From Isochrysis galbana (taxonomy: Eukaryota > Haptophyta > Isochrysidales > Isochrysidaceae): a stretch of 64,000 nucleotides of DNA. The DNA is taken from NCBI GenBank assembly GCA_018136815.1, contig CM030931.1, forward strand, positions 186,001 through 250,000. Direction: 5' to 3'. A model generated the notes under the pieces. That model saw only the letters and a list, made by a program, of their open reading frames with translations, had not been told where the DNA came from and searched no databases. This document shows, piece after piece, positions 29,584 through 41,445 of this stretch (the stretch's first letter is position 1; every line of letters starts with the position of its first letter). Position numbers and translations under genes: made by a program.

Positions 29584-31581
29584 ATGGAGATGCGCCGTCG
29601 CGTGCGCCTGCACTCGTGGCAGCCGGACGAGGCTCCCGCATACACGCTTCCTCCGTCCGACCTTGCGCTCCGCCAGATCCTGGTCTTCCTGAGGCATGGA
29701 GACCGCTGCCCCATCTCTCCATCTGCAGGTGAGGAAAGGGCATGGGGGGGAGGGGGGGGGGGGGAGCGGGGGAGGGGAGAGGAGGAGGAGGAATGGAGGG
29801 GGAGAAGGACGGAGAGGGAGCGAGGGAGAGTAAGCAGATAGAACAGTGCATGGTCCTAGGGAAGAGGAGGCCCCGAAGGGTGGGAGGAAAGGAGTGGGCG
29901 GGGGGAGGGGGGGGGGGGCTTTAGGGAGGGCGGGAAATATGAGGAAGGGCTGGAGGAGGGGGAGGCGGGGAAAAGGGCAAGCGGGCTTTCTAGACCGCAT
30001 GTAGTGGATGCGTGAGTGGTGGTCGCCTCGGCGTTCAAGTTTTTGTGGGAGAGGGAAGGAGAGGGGAAGCAGCGCTGGGGTGGCAGAGGGGTCCGGGGGG
30101 GGGGAGGGGGGGAGGGGGGGTTGAGATGTCTTGGTTCGGATAGCCGAGTAGGCTTAAGCCTGACTCTATGTTCCTCCCTTCACAGGTATGGGAGGAGGCG
30201 CTGTGAGCCTTGGAGCGGGAAGAGAGGAGCACCGCGAGCTTTGGGGAGAGCCTGGGGGACCTGGGGAGAGAGAAGGCGGAGCCATGCTTCATGGCAGGAA
30301 GAGAGAAGTGGCAGAGAGAGGGCACACCGTACTTCTCATACCTAGCTTCCATATTGCCCTTCACGCATCGCAGGCAAGCTGCATCTTGATCAGGACTTTT
30401 GGAAGTCAAAGCTGCCCTCGCAGACGGAGACTGAGCGGTGGGATGCGTTATTCCCGGTCAACGGACCTGCCGCACCTATTGATGCCCGTCAGAGCCCATG
30501 GGGATATTTGACGGCTGAGGGCGCGAGGCAATGCGAGGAGTTAGGCAAGGCGCTGAGGAGGAGGTATGGTGAGGCTCTGCGTGTGGAGAGCGTGCGCGCG
30601 ACCAACATTCGCAGGACGCAGCAGAGTGCGCAAAATGTGCTGCTCGGACTGCTCACGCCCGATGCGCGAGTCCAGCCAATGGTGCCCGTGAGCGTGAGAG
30701 ACTGGCCGAGGGAGACACTGGTGCCCAACACGCTCGCCTGCCCGCCGCTACGCGCTCTATTGCGTGCGGCAGCCAGGCCATCGACGACACCGCTGCGCGA
30801 GCATATTGCAGCTGCGCTTGGGTACGACGAGTCGGCCAGAGATGGGCGTGGCTTCCGCATCGACCAGGCGCGGGAGGTCCTCATGTGTCTGCAGGCACAC
30901 GAGGCGCATGCAGGTGGCTCTGACGTGGCGGGCCTCCCGCCCGGCGTGAGCATCGAGGACGTCGAGGCGCTGCTGGAGCTTAATTACGCAGAGTGGCAGG
31001 CCAAGTGGGGGAGCACCCTCGAGATGCAGCGGCTTGCCATCGGCGCGCTCCTGGGCGAGATCCGCCAGGCTATGGCCAAGGTGACACGGCGGCTGACTGC
31101 CAGCGTTGACGCTGCTGAGGACGAGGATGACGGGATCGAGCTCCATCTCTTCGCAGGGCACGACCTGACCATCGTGCCGTTACTCTTCGCGCTCGGCGCG
31201 CGGGATGGAAGTTTCCCACGCTACGCCTCCCATCTTGTCATCGAAGTTGCGACCCGGATCGATAGCGCCCGCATCCGCGCGGCCGGCGAGAAGAGCACGC
31301 ACGCCGATCACGCGTTCGTTCGGGTCCTCTACGACGGACGGCCGCTCCGGCTCACCGCGCATGGCTTCAGCGGGTCGGCGTGGCTGCCATGGCGAGCATG
31401 GCTCGCAATGCTCGAACCGACGGCACTCACCCCTGCGGAATATCGTGCCATCTGTGCGTGGGACATCGAGTCTGACTTTTCGGACCAGCCACCGCGCGTG
31501 GACGAATCACTCGAGGACACCCTCACCGGCGCCGGCAGGAGGTCGACCCTGAACCTTGCGCCGCCCGCATCCAAGCTCTAA
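29584..31581 (+). CDS. histidine acid phosphatase (clade 2), two exons
   Basis: Exon 1 29584-29728, intron 29729-30373 (GT-AG), exon 2 30374-31581; phase 1 joins exactly, product 450 residues. The catalytic RHGDRCP (phosphohistidine loop) is at residues 37-43 at the end of exon 1; the acid/base AGHDLTIVPLL is at about 309-319. The LTAEGARQCEELGKALRRRY segment and VESVRATNIRRTQQSAQN after it match the family's helix and second active-site Arg. The enzyme hydrolyses phosphomonoesters. Related groups include lysosomal acid phosphatases, phytases and the 2-phosphoxylose phosphatase PXYLP1. No signal peptide is visible at the present start, so a cytosolic, non-secreted form is suggested. The start ATG follows a GA repeat; an upstream exon remains possible. 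Confidence 0.88.
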
Positions 31582-33072
31582 GCGTCACCATGGTTCGTGC
31601 ACGTCTGCTCGATTGTTGGTGCGCTCACCTGCATGCGCGCCTCGGTGGTGTGCTTCTATCGCAGCGGTGCGCCTTGTTGACTGCCAAAAATCTGTTGGTT
31701 CACCGCTCATATCCTCGCACACATGCTACTGATCTCTCGACGCCAGCTCGTGTGCCTCGAACCGTGGGGTTGGAGAGAGTGCCCTCGAGAGCCTTGAGCA
31801 ATCTGTATAGTTGGATGGGGCCTATTGCGCCCTTGAGGTCCAGGACACATCAGGCAACGATCGTCTCCTCGACCTCAGCATGACCCTGCATTGAGTGTGC
31901 GCTTGTTCGATCTCCACGAGCGGGACTATCGTGAGATCCTCGGTCCTCAGATTCTGTCGTGTGTGCGAGTATGCTGCCCTTTGCTAAGTGCCTCATCGGC
32001 TACGGGGCCGTCGAGAAGCTCGGCATGCTCATCACGGAGCCGTCACCTTCAGCAGATGGACTGCTTACACTTCACAATTGTACATCATGGTGCGCACAAA
32101 TGCATATGCACAGGAGCCACAGAGAGCAAGAGGAGAGGAGAGGACAAAATACAAGAGGAAGAAATAATATTGCAAAGATTATAAGAAAGCCCCGTACGCC
32201 CATCGAGGAATGCCCCCAGCCCCGGCGCCCGGTGTCCGGTGTGCGTTTCGCGTTTCATTGCTCATTGTCAGCTTTCAGCCACGCAATGGCAATGAAAAAG
32301 AAATGTAACGGGGAATATGGGCCCCTTCATTGAGCCGCGATGCTGCAGCAGGCTGCAGGCAGACGCGGGTGAAGTTGCGGATGGCAGATGTCCCCGCAAG
32401 CCCCTTGCGCCTTGCTGGGACCCTGTCAAATCCGAAATCTGCGGGGGCGGGCGTGCGGCGTGCGGGTCATCTGAGCGCCCCCACCCACTACATACTACAT
32501 CCACATGCAACTATGATCATGGCCGTCGGCTGGGCTCGTTGAGAGCTCGAAGGCTCGGCGTCCCGCACTCCCAATGTCGTTGAGGGAGTAGGGGTAGGAG
32601 TAGCTGCAGCGCGCGACGTGACGGCCCGGGATATTGTGGCCTACTGGGGCAACGCAGGTCGCGATTCATTCCGATAGAAGTGGCGCAGCAGCACTAGCAG
32701 CAGCGGTAGCAGTAGCAGCAGCAGCAGAACGGCGCCTATCTATTTCTATTTCTATTTCGATTTCGATTTCGATTTCGATGATTTGGATTTGGGCACACAT
32801 ATACATATATGGCGCCGACAAGCTCTCAGAGCGGGTGCTGAGTGCGAGCAGTGTCGGTCAGCACAAAAGAAAAGGCATACTCACGGGAATATGTGTATCT
32901 ACATATAGGAAGGAGATACTTTGACTTTGAGAAAACTCTGTTCAAGCCGCAGGAAGCAGAAGAGAAGGAGCGCGAGCGTATATTTAGGAAGGAGATACTT
33001 CCAAAAAAAGGTCCGAGCAAAGCCAAAGCCTCAGAAAGATTTGAGCGCGAGGAGAGAGAGAGAGGTGTGGCG
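31582..33072. other. intergenic with microsatellites
   Basis: No gene supported. CAG/CAGCAG repeats at about 32688-32728, TTTCTA/TTTCGA hexamer repeats at 32742-32780, and AGGAAGGAGATACTT twice (about 32907-32921 and 32986-33000) in the leader before the next gene. Confidence 0.55.
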
Positions 33073-34017
33073 ATGAGCGTCGCGGCGGAGGTGGCGGCTC
33101 CTCGCCCTCCTTCTCGGCGGGCGGAGGCGGGCCGTTCGCGTGTGGTGGTGCTCCATCCTGTGGGTCTTGAGTCTTCCGACACGCTCGGCTACCGCCTGCG
33201 CGAGGCAGAGCAGCGAGAGGCGCGTGAGGCCGAGAGACGAGTGGCGGCAGAGAGACGAGCAGCGGAGGCCGAAGCCCTTCTCGCTCAGATGGGGCGGGAA
33301 CGCGCTGCGTCAGAGCTTGCTGTGCGGGAGGAGATGGCGTTATGTGAGGTGGAGCGACAGAAGACGCTCGCTGTCTACAAGGAGACGTGTGAAGCAGCTA
33401 GCAGCTTCCGGATCAGGGCGGAGCAAGAGCGAAGGTGGATGAGGGATGAGCTCGCCACGAGCGCGGTCCAGCACTGCTTGCTAAAGGCAGCGCTCGCCGA
33501 AGCCGAGGAGTCACGTGGCGCAGCCTCTGCACCCGCTCCCGGTCTTGCCGCGGCCTTGCGTTCGCGACTCACTTTGCGCGAGGAGGCCTTGGAGGAGAGT
33601 CAACGGCGCCTCGCACAGGTCGAGCTACATGCGCAGAGAGCAGTCTCACATGCAGAAGCGCGAATGGTCGCTCTGGAGGAGCAATCCAATATCGCGCTGA
33701 CAACGTGTCGGAAGGACCTCGCTGCTGAGCGAGCGCGTGTGAATCGGCTAGAAGAATTCGTGGTGTTGGCCGAGATGGAGCTGCAAAGCGCCAGAAATCG
33801 CATCCGGGAATTGGAAGTCGAGCTCCATCCTTGCCATGGGGAATCTTTCGACGACATGACGGATTCCAAGGTTGGCGGGGTTTCCATCACAGACCGTCAG
33901 GTGGGAATAGCGCTAGAGTGCGGAGCTGACCTTCCGCGGCAACCGACCATCTCGACAGAGTGGGGCGGCATGTCCTCGTCATTACAGCGGCGCGAAAACA
34001 GGCAAAGGCGCGTTTAA
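33073..34017 (+). CDS. long coiled-coil protein
   Basis: 314 residues from the first in-frame ATG (33073); the frame is open upstream to 32842 without an ATG. After 50 disordered residues it is nearly all coiled coil: LGYRLREAEQREAREAERRV, then several R/A/E heptads, interrupted by a P/A break near residue 150, then LRSRLTLREEALEESQRRLA and RVNRLEEFVVLAEMELQSAR. The C-terminal 60 residues are disordered. No motor, kinase or membrane part. Likely a structural or scaffolding protein; family not identifiable by eye. Confidence 0.65.
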   Translation: MSVAAEVAAPRPPSRRAEAGRSRVVVLHPVGLESSDTLGYRLREAEQREAREAERRVAAERRAAEAEALLAQMGRERAASELAVREEMALCEVERQKTLAVYKETCEAASSFRIRAEQERRWMRDELATSAVQHCLLKAALAEAEESRGAASAPAPGLAAALRSRLTLREEALEESQRRLAQVELHAQRAVSHAEARMVALEEQSNIALTTCRKDLAAERARVNRLEEFVVLAEMELQSARNRIRELEVELHPCHGESFDDMTDSKVGGVSITDRQVGIALECGADLPRQPTISTEWGGMSSSLQRRENRQRRV

Positions 34018-35998
34018 ACGTGCATGCGCTCCTCTCCTTCAAACATCCCTCAATAGAGTGGGCTGCCCGCTTAAGATCGCGTACTTTGTTGAATTACCCT
34101 CTCCGCATTGCCGTCGATCCCATGCACGACTTGCCGTCGACGCGCCGAACGCAGGAACGCGCTTCTCATCGTTGCGCATCCCTCACAAAATTTACACATG
34201 TGCGCTTTTCGCGAGGGCCACCCCCACGCCTTGCCGGCCCCTCCCGCCCTATCCCGCCCAGCTCGCTTGCTGCTCACGCTCTCCCACGCCCCCCGCCGCC
34301 GCTCGTCCTCGCCTGCAGCCATGTGTTGCTCCTTTGCCGCATGCCGCTTGCTGCCCTGCTCGGCGCCCTTCCCCTTGCGCCATTGTCACACACTCGTGTA
34401 GGGCAGCCAAACACTCATCTTAATAATACTACGCCCGCTTCCGTTCTGCCTCGCGCAGGCGGCCTTGCATACACGTCTCGCAGCCACACCCGCTTCCGTT
34501 CATCCTCCCTCCACCTGCCTTGCGGCTCGTCTCATCGGCCCTCGTGCTCTATCTATGGCTTAGGAATTCGGGTGCTTTCAGTGGCGATACCCTTCACACT
34601 ATGCCGGTAGGAGTGTCTCGCCTCCCCAATCGACCCTCGTTCGCCATTCGTCCCCAGTCCAAAATCCCAAATGGAGTTATGCCCGGCCCAATCCAGAATT
34701 TCATTCACACGACTTCCGGCGGGGAGGAGGGCGAAAGCGCCAAGCTAGCAGCCAGTGGCGCGTGGCGGTGCTTGTGCTTGCAAAGTAGAACGTAGAGTGG
34801 CCTAGAGCTAGAGCCCTGTGCCGTGAAGACAACGGTGTGGCCGCGCCGTGAAGACGACGCAAAAGCAAAACGCCCCGAACGAAATCGCATCATCCGTGCG
34901 CGATGCGAATGCGACACACTCATATCACATATCGCATAAGGCGGGAGCGAGCCGCGAGAGCCGAGAGGCGTCGCAACTCAGCGCCCCCTTGCCCCTTAGC
35001 CATTGGTCTTGCTTCTTGCTTGGGCCGGTGGGCGTCAGTGTCGAGCGGGCGAGCAATGGGCTACCCGGCACATTGCATAGGCAAACATCTATTGCTTTTG
35101 GTGGTGGTAAAGACTGAAGGCAAAGGCAACGTCGAACCTGCGACCTCAGCTATCATCTATCATGCTACGATATCACGATTACGATTACATGTAGTATCGA
35201 CAGTGAGTCAAAGGCTCAAAACTACGTGAGCCGGCGCGCACACGCCACAACACAGACGCATCACCACAGCCACACAACCATCGCACAAGAGTACCAAACG
35301 AGAATGTGCGGCGATGCTCGCAAGAGAGGATTGCGCACTCCGCTAAAAAGCCAGCCACGTTCGAGCACTCAGCTTCAAAAGGGTCGCCAACGTCCAAGTG
35401 GAATGCAACCCACATGCAGGGCGCCAGCAAACGAATGTACACATGCGGAAGCGAGACCAATAGGGCAGGAGTCGAACCCGGCCGAAAGCTGGTTGGCTCA
35501 CGGGTGGTAGCAAGGCAAGACCTGGGAAGGCAAGGCAGTGTGTGGTGTGCACACGGCGATGCTGAGTGGCCGCAGCCAGTCAATAGACCCACAACACAAA
35601 CAAAGTGAACAGCGCCGCCCCATCGAGGAATCGTAATGGCCGCAGCTGCCCCTCCGCCGGTCATTGGTGGTATCTAGTGCACACGTTAGGACTGCTTTCC
35701 CGAAGCACAAGATCACACGAAGGCAGAGGCGCACACGCGATGCAGCTTCTCGTACCCCCCTCCCACATTGTGCAACCTCCATTCAAGCTGAGTAAAGCCA
35801 TCCGCGCGAGGAACGGCTACGGCCGCAACTGCCCCTACAATCGTCATTGGCAGCACCCAGGGCACGCGTTTGAATCGAATGCGCCTGATGCAGATGATCA
35901 CCTGGCGGCGGGAAGCATAGGAGCGCTGTGGCTTCATGTCGCCCACCGCTAGCATGCCCGAGTACAAAGATGCACACTCTGCCACATTTACATCAGTA
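34018..35998. other. intergenic with a degenerate repeat
   Basis: No gene supported. Two diverged copies of a 60-bp segment containing GGCCGCA.CTGCCCCT and a following TCATTGG lie at about 35625-35685 and 35805-35865. Two tRNA B-box-like strings (GTCGAACC) occur at about 35133 and 35471 on the minus strand, without a complete tRNA. Confidence 0.45.
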
Positions 35999-37896
35999 TC
36001 ACTCTGAATCGACCTCTCTATCCGCAAAGAGGTCCGCCACTCCCACGCTGTCTGGCTGATCTCGCCAGTAGTCTCCGACGGAGGGCACCGGCGACAGCTT
36101 GAGCATATGCTCGGTCCGCCTCGGACGCTCGGGCGAAAACGCCGCACTACTCCTCGCCTCGTAGGCCGAGTGCGCTCGTTTCCGACCGTGGCCGCCAACG
36201 TCTGTGCTGCTGCTCGCGGTGTTGCCCATCAGCCCGCCGTCGGCCGAGGCCGCCCCGCCATGCCCTGAGGGCCCCGCCTGGCCCAAGTCCTCTTCCTGCT
36301 CTCCGTCCTCTGGGGTGGGCGACACGAGGAACACCTCGACCGGGCCTGCCTGCGACTTGAGGTAGATTTGATATCGCCGCTGCCCTTGCTCCATCCCCTC
36401 ATCCGGGTCGGGCACCTCGAGCGTGGTTCCCGAAGGCGCCTTGATCGCGATGACGGTGTCCGCATTGAACGAGGCGATCCCACGTATGTCCTCGTGTGTC
36501 ACGTAGGCGTGCTCCTGGTTAGCTGAGTCCTCCGCGAGGGCGCGAAGCGACGACTGCATCTGCTCGATGGCGTTGTCGAGCCACTGCTCGTTGGCCGCAT
36601 ACACGCGGATCTGTTCGCGCATGGAGTCGAGTTCTCTCTCGATGTCATTGGCGCCGTTGGGTCCCATGCCCTTCCACTACACGGGGATGGGTGAAGCCGC
36701 GTCTCAGACTGCCAGCAGCCGAGGGCAGGCGGCAGTGCTACCAAAGGTTGGATTGGCGCGCACCTGAATGATGTTCTTGGACTTCTTCTCGATGAGCCCG
36801 ATGCCCTCGAGCACGTTTGTGATATCATAGATGCGCCGCTTCTGGACATTCAGCTGCGTCGCCGCCTGGTTCAAGTCGAGCGAACCGTCGGGAGCAGTCT
36901 GGATAAGTGTGACAAACTTCTTCGTTAGCAGACCGAGACTGCTATCATACCGACACGTCTTTTGCTTCGGCATCGCCTGCAGCAGCGGGGAGCCGGGCAC
37001 GGCGTGAGGGCTGATCCAGCCGCGGCGTTTAACCAGCGGCCCAGCGTGCTGTCATGCTGGCCAGCGAGCACTTCGCCCGGCGGACCGGTCCCTCCCTCCC
37101 GCCTCGCTTCAGCCCGCCGTTCTCTCGATCTATTCCATTCATGTTCCACTCACTCTCCAACCCTCCTCGTACACCACTTCCTGATGTGCATCTTGGAGCC
37201 TGCGCCCTTGACCTCGCCTGTCTGCGTCGGTCTCCCCATCGCCCCCAAACCATCCTGCTTCCATCTGCCAGTATGCCGGCGTCTCCCAGCGTCTGCCCGA
37301 GTCTGTGCCTGCCTGCGTCAGCTGTTGCAGCACAACTCGCCCATCGGCCCTCACTCTCTGCTCTGCCTGCTCTACCACCTCCGCCTGCCCATCTCACGCT
37401 GCCCGTCGAGTCTGCGCAGTGGTGCCGCCCACCTCCAATATCTGTGTGCACCACTGCTTCCGCTCACTTCTTTGCCCTCCGTTCCACCGCCCGCTCCCGC
37501 TCCCCCCGCGCCGTCCCCCCTCTCCCCCCCTTCCCTGTCAGCGCTGAGCCCTGACTCCCCTTCTCTCCCTCTCTCTCACTTCCTTCTCTCTGCGTCGCTC
37601 TGCCTCTCTGCCTCTCTACCTGCCTGCATTCCTCCGCCCTCCCTGCCTCGCCCTCTCCCACCCTCCCGCTCCCGCTCCCGCTCCCTTTCTCCCTCTCTCT
37701 TCCCTTCCCTCCTTTCTCCTCTCTCCTCTTCTCTCTCTTCTCTCTGCTCTTCTCTCACCAGGTCCTCTGGGTTGGGCTTGATGTCGGAGTGCTGGTCGTC
37801 AGGTCCCATCTCGTCCTCCTCCATGTGATGCGACGACTGCGAACTCTGCAGGTTGAGGAGGGCGGACATGGCGCTTGAGTCGTGCGCCGTCGCCAT
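35999..37896 (-). CDS. E2F: E2F transcription factor (three exons)
   Basis: Exons inferred: 37896-37759, 36976-36764, 36676-35999; GT-AG introns, all phase 0, 342 residues. The DNA-binding winged helix is at about 52-117 ([38 protein letters not shown] and [19 protein letters not shown]); the exon junction falls exactly at the family's NIIQ-WKG boundary. The dimerisation leucine zipper and marked box follow (about 118-240). The C-terminus ends [20 protein letters not shown], which fits the retinoblastoma-binding consensus DYxxxxxxxGixDLFD. Hence a canonical, activator-type, DP-dependent E2F controlling S-phase genes. The 782-bp first intron is a CT-rich tract. Confidence 0.92.
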
Positions 37897-38211
37897 CGCG
37901 CGGGGGGAGGGGGGGGGCAGGGAGGGGGGCCAGGGGGGAAAAAGAGAGGGAAAGGTAGATGGCGAGGATACGTGAGAAATGCATCGAGTTTAGGTGAGAA
38001 TCGAGGAGGGAGAGGGCAGAGAGCGGCCGGCAGCACGCCTCGCGAGGCGCCGATGGCGGGAGGGTGGTGGACTAGGGGAGAGGTTAGAAATTACGTGAGA
38101 AGAGATTAAAGATGCCCAGTGGGCGCGGCGGGAGAGAAAGAGACGAGACGAGAGAGAGAGAGAGAGAGAGCCGGCGCCGGCAGGGGGGACCCCACCACCA
38201 GAAGAGGCGCG

Positions 38212-38255
<44 letters not shown>

Positions 38256-38595
38256 AGAGAAGAGAGAAGAGAGGGAGGGAGGGACAAGAGAAAATAGAGA
38301 GAGACGGGAGAAAGAGAAGAGAGAGAGAAGGGGAGGCGGGGAGGCGGGGAAGCAGGGGAACGAGGTGTCGCGCCACACTGATTGATTTGGGCACACGCTA
38401 TGAATACTACAGCAGGGGCTCGTTGGCGCGGGAGGACGCCAACAAGGAGAAAAGGTCCCGTCGGCACTCTGTGGAAGAGAGAGAGAGAGAGAGGGAGAGG
38501 GAGGGAGGGAGAGAGAGAGAGGGAAGGAGAGAGAGAGGGAGAGAGACAGAGAGAGAGAGAAGAGGAGAGAGAGAGGGGGGGGGGGGGGGGGGGGG

Positions 38596-38628
<33 letters not shown>

Positions 38629-39179
38629 CGAGAGCCTCTAAGAATATCTCTCTAGGGGGTGGAGGGGCGCGGGGGGGGGCAGGGACCTAACTACTTGAGA
38701 CAGTAAGTAGAGTCGGGGACCCAAGTCTTCTACAAAAGCACTATATTTAGAAGCAACTCCTCCCTACTCTTGACGAAACTCTAACGGTAGGACACAGGCA
38801 GTGCACTTTGTACTTTGTACTTTGTACCGTCCTTTCGCCTTCAGTTCGGAGGAATCAATGAAACATCTGCTCCTCCTCACCCCCATACGGAGTGACTGTT
38901 AGACCCAGGCTGATCTCACTCTTGGAGATTACCTGCGAGGGCGCACCGGCAGCGAGCAGCTAGCGCGGATGTCGCATTCGCGAGCCTTTGCCTGTGCACT
39001 CTGCATGCTATTTCGGTATTTTCCGCTCAGCAGGGTATTTCGCTATTTTCCGCTCTACCGTTATGACCGCGATGGTAAATCATCGATCTTCGTTCTTATG
39101 TCTATACGTCTACGACGTCTCCACGCTTCTATCAATCACTATACACTTCATTCACTGTTGGCGGGTCTACCATTATATC
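37897..39179. other. intergenic, GA microsatellites
   Basis: (GA)n at 38150-38172, 38215-38270 and 38470-38640 with a G run at 38577-38599. The segment 38909-38968 recurs at 12721-12775. No gene. Confidence 0.6.
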
Positions 39180-39187
39180 TTATATAT

Positions 39188-40083
39188 CAAGGCTAGGGCT
39201 GACCATTAACGGGCAAGTTTTTTGAAAACCCATTTGTAGTTTTTCAAGGTCAGCACATTAACAGGTTGAGTTTTTTTCTGGGTGTTAACAGGTTGTTTTT
39301 GGGGTGTTAATACCCTGTTAGTGGCCATTAGCAGGTTAAACCCATTACAAGTTTTTACCCCAACGTTGGAATACATGTTTGGGGGGGGGATTCCCTTCCC
39401 CCCTCCCTTCCCACCGCCCCCCGACGCCGGGAGCTGTCCCCCCCCCCACCCGCGCCCTGCGCCTCCCCCCCGACGCCGACGCGCTCATGGGTAAGCGCGG
39501 ACCGCCATCGAAGCGCAAGGCGCCAAAATGGCCAAGCAATTCCTAGCTTCGCCGGCGTTGACCGCAGGGGTGGAGCGTGTGTTCTCGGCCGCAGGGAAAA
39601 TGCACGGTGATCTACGGATACTACTCTAGAGGCGTCTTTGTTTGCTATTTGCTAGTCAGAACACCGAGTGATATCGACACGGCACACGGCGTGTGTGGTG
39701 GTGTCTTGGTGTGTGGCTCTCGTGCTCTCGTGCAGCATAGTGTAGTGTGTAGTGCTCGTAAGAGGATGAATGCTATCTATGTACCATCTATAGTTACTAT
39801 CTACATTTCGATAAGTTGGTGGTGCGCGCGGAGCGCGGCCGCTCTGAACGCTCCTACCTATGCCTCCAGCGCCCAACGCGAGGTCAACTGCTGGTGTTCG
39901 GAGCCCCTCCCACAAGTGCCCATTAATGGTACAATAACGGGCAACTTTGAATTTCTCAGAGGGCCCAAACTCAGCACATTAACAGGTTTAGTTTTGGGCT
40001 GGGTGTAAACAGGTCAGATGTTGCCTATTACTGGGTATTAATGGTATTAACTTGTTAACGGGCTTAACCCAGCCCTAGCCTTG
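39188..40083. mobile_element. hAT-family DNA transposon relic with TIRs and 8-bp TSD
   Basis: The ends are 14-bp perfect inverted repeats (CAAGGCTAGGGCTG at 39188-39201 and its complement at 40070-40083), continued by imperfect subterminal matches with GTTAACGGG-type motifs. Both ends are flanked by the same 8 bp, TTATATAT (39180-39187 and 40084-40091), the target-site length of hAT elements. Internally GAGCGTGTGTTCTCGGCCGC encodes ERVFSAAGKM, the conserved hAT C-terminal dimerisation motif. TTAACAGGTT recurs several times near both ends, as subterminal transposase-binding sites do. The 896-bp length leaves no full transposase. Confidence 0.9.
39497..39628 (+). pseudogene. hAT transposase C-terminal (dimerisation domain) fragment
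   Basis: A short coding relic around 39520-39610 reads AKQFLASPALTAGVERVFSA then AGKMHGDL. It matches the hATC pattern (LAIPATSA.SERVFSAAG). It starts and ends without proper exon boundaries. The rest of the transposase, including the DDE residues, is absent. Confidence 0.75.
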
Positions 40084-40091
40084 TTATATAT

Positions 40092-41445
40092 CCACGTGGC
40101 TAAGCATTTTCTACCTTCTACTAGAGGGAAAGGGAGTGTTTCAGCCGACACACGCGTCGTGTGTGCGGTCGCGAGAGCGAGAGGGTGTGAGCACCTTGTA
40201 CTGCTTCCCCTCTACCGGCCCCAAGGCGCAGGGCGCAGGCGGCGGCGCCGTGGGGGGGGGGGGGGGGAGTATCGCCGCAAGTTGCAGATGGATCTAAATA
40301 AGTACATATAAATAAATAGTACTTATACTTAGTTACTATTGTAATGAGTAATAAGAAAAAACAAAAAGTGTGTGAGTTTTATCAACAAACTTACAAACTT
40401 TGCACCAGCGGCTTGCCCTGCTCAAGGCGCGTTCAGAGCTCCAACTCTCGTCTGAAAATTTCGATCGCGATCGTTTTTCAGAGCAAGAAAAGTAACTTCC
40501 GTCTCTAGGCCGGCTGCACTCTAGCCCTACCTACATGTGAAACATAGGAACAGTGTACACTGTTATTTTTCGGAGGTCGGAGGCCCAAATAAACCAAAAC
40601 CTATGTATTTCGCTGTTTAATTTCGCCCCCCCCCCCCGTACATCTGTGTTGACACTGTTCTTTCTGGTTTTTTTTTCGACGGCAAAAATCATACTGTTTT
40701 TGCTGTTTTGTTCCTAAGTTTGACTGTGTTTCACATAATGTAGGACTCTAGCTGTAGCTGGCAGCTAGCTCCGAGCCCACCGGCTCCTGTCGATGATTTG
40801 GCTATTTTGGGCATCTGACAGTGGCGGGCGGCGGGCGGAGTGAGGAAAGGGAGCCGCGTTTGACCGGAGCAGAGCATCCTCTCTCTCCTCGAAGATCAGC
40901 CATCGCTTTTCGTGTGGATCGAGAAAGGGGCTCCCTGAAGTTTCGATAAATGAGCGAAAATTGAGAGAAAAGGGCGACACACAATGGGATGAAGGTGGAG
41001 GAGCAATCGTCCTGCGAGAAGTGGATGAAATCATACCGGCTACGTGAAAAAAGAGAAGAGTGAAGAGAAGGCGTAGAGCCTTGCTGCCTCTCTCGACCCC
41101 TCTCTTCTCCCCCTCCTCTCCGCCCGCGCGCCGCCGCCGCCCGCCCCACCCCCACCGCTCTTCCCCCTTTTCTTTCTGTCTTTCCCTGCTTGCCGCCCTC
41201 CTCGGTGCACCTCCTCTTCCGCCACCCCTCTAGTCCCCTCGGCCCTTCCTCTCGCGGTCCGCGTTAGCCACTCAGAGAGAGAGGGAGGGAGGGAGAGAGA
41301 GAGAGAGGAGGGAGAGGGAGACAGAGAGCGAGGGAGAAAGAAAGGGAAGGAGAGAGAAGGAGGGAGGGAGGGAGGGAGAGAGGGAAGGAGAGGGAGAAGG
41401 AGGGGGAGAGAGAGAGGCAGGAGGAGGGAGGGAGAGGCGCTGCTG
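40092..41445. other. intergenic with an inverted-repeat element and GA-rich leader
   Basis: Includes an element at 40521-40751 (listed separately), G run at 40253-40267, and the purine-rich leader (41270-41440) of the synergin-like gene, with many GGGAGG units. Confidence 0.6.
40521..40751. repeat. inverted-repeat (MITE-like) element
   Basis: Imperfect terminal inverted repeats of about 30 bp: left CTAGCCCTACCTACATGTGA then AACATAGGAACAG; right, in complement, CTAGAGTCCTACATTATGTG then AAACACAG. Interior contains CTGTTTTT-like motifs shared with 15050 and 28210. No ORF. Confidence 0.55.

Noticed and set aside
28724-29851. Long Ser/Leu/Pro ORFs in the GA/CT block
   Set aside because: They are translations of (CT)n and (GA)n microsatellites in several frames.
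32905-33002. AGGAAGGAGATACTT motifs resembling bacterial ribosome-binding sites
   Set aside because: The locus is nuclear eukaryotic and the motif is a local duplication; no bacterial or plasmid sequence surrounds it.
35130-35480. tRNA B-box-like strings (GTCGAACC) on the minus strand
   Set aside because: No matching T-arm stem, anticodon arm or acceptor stem could be built at either place; at most tRNA-derived SINE debris.
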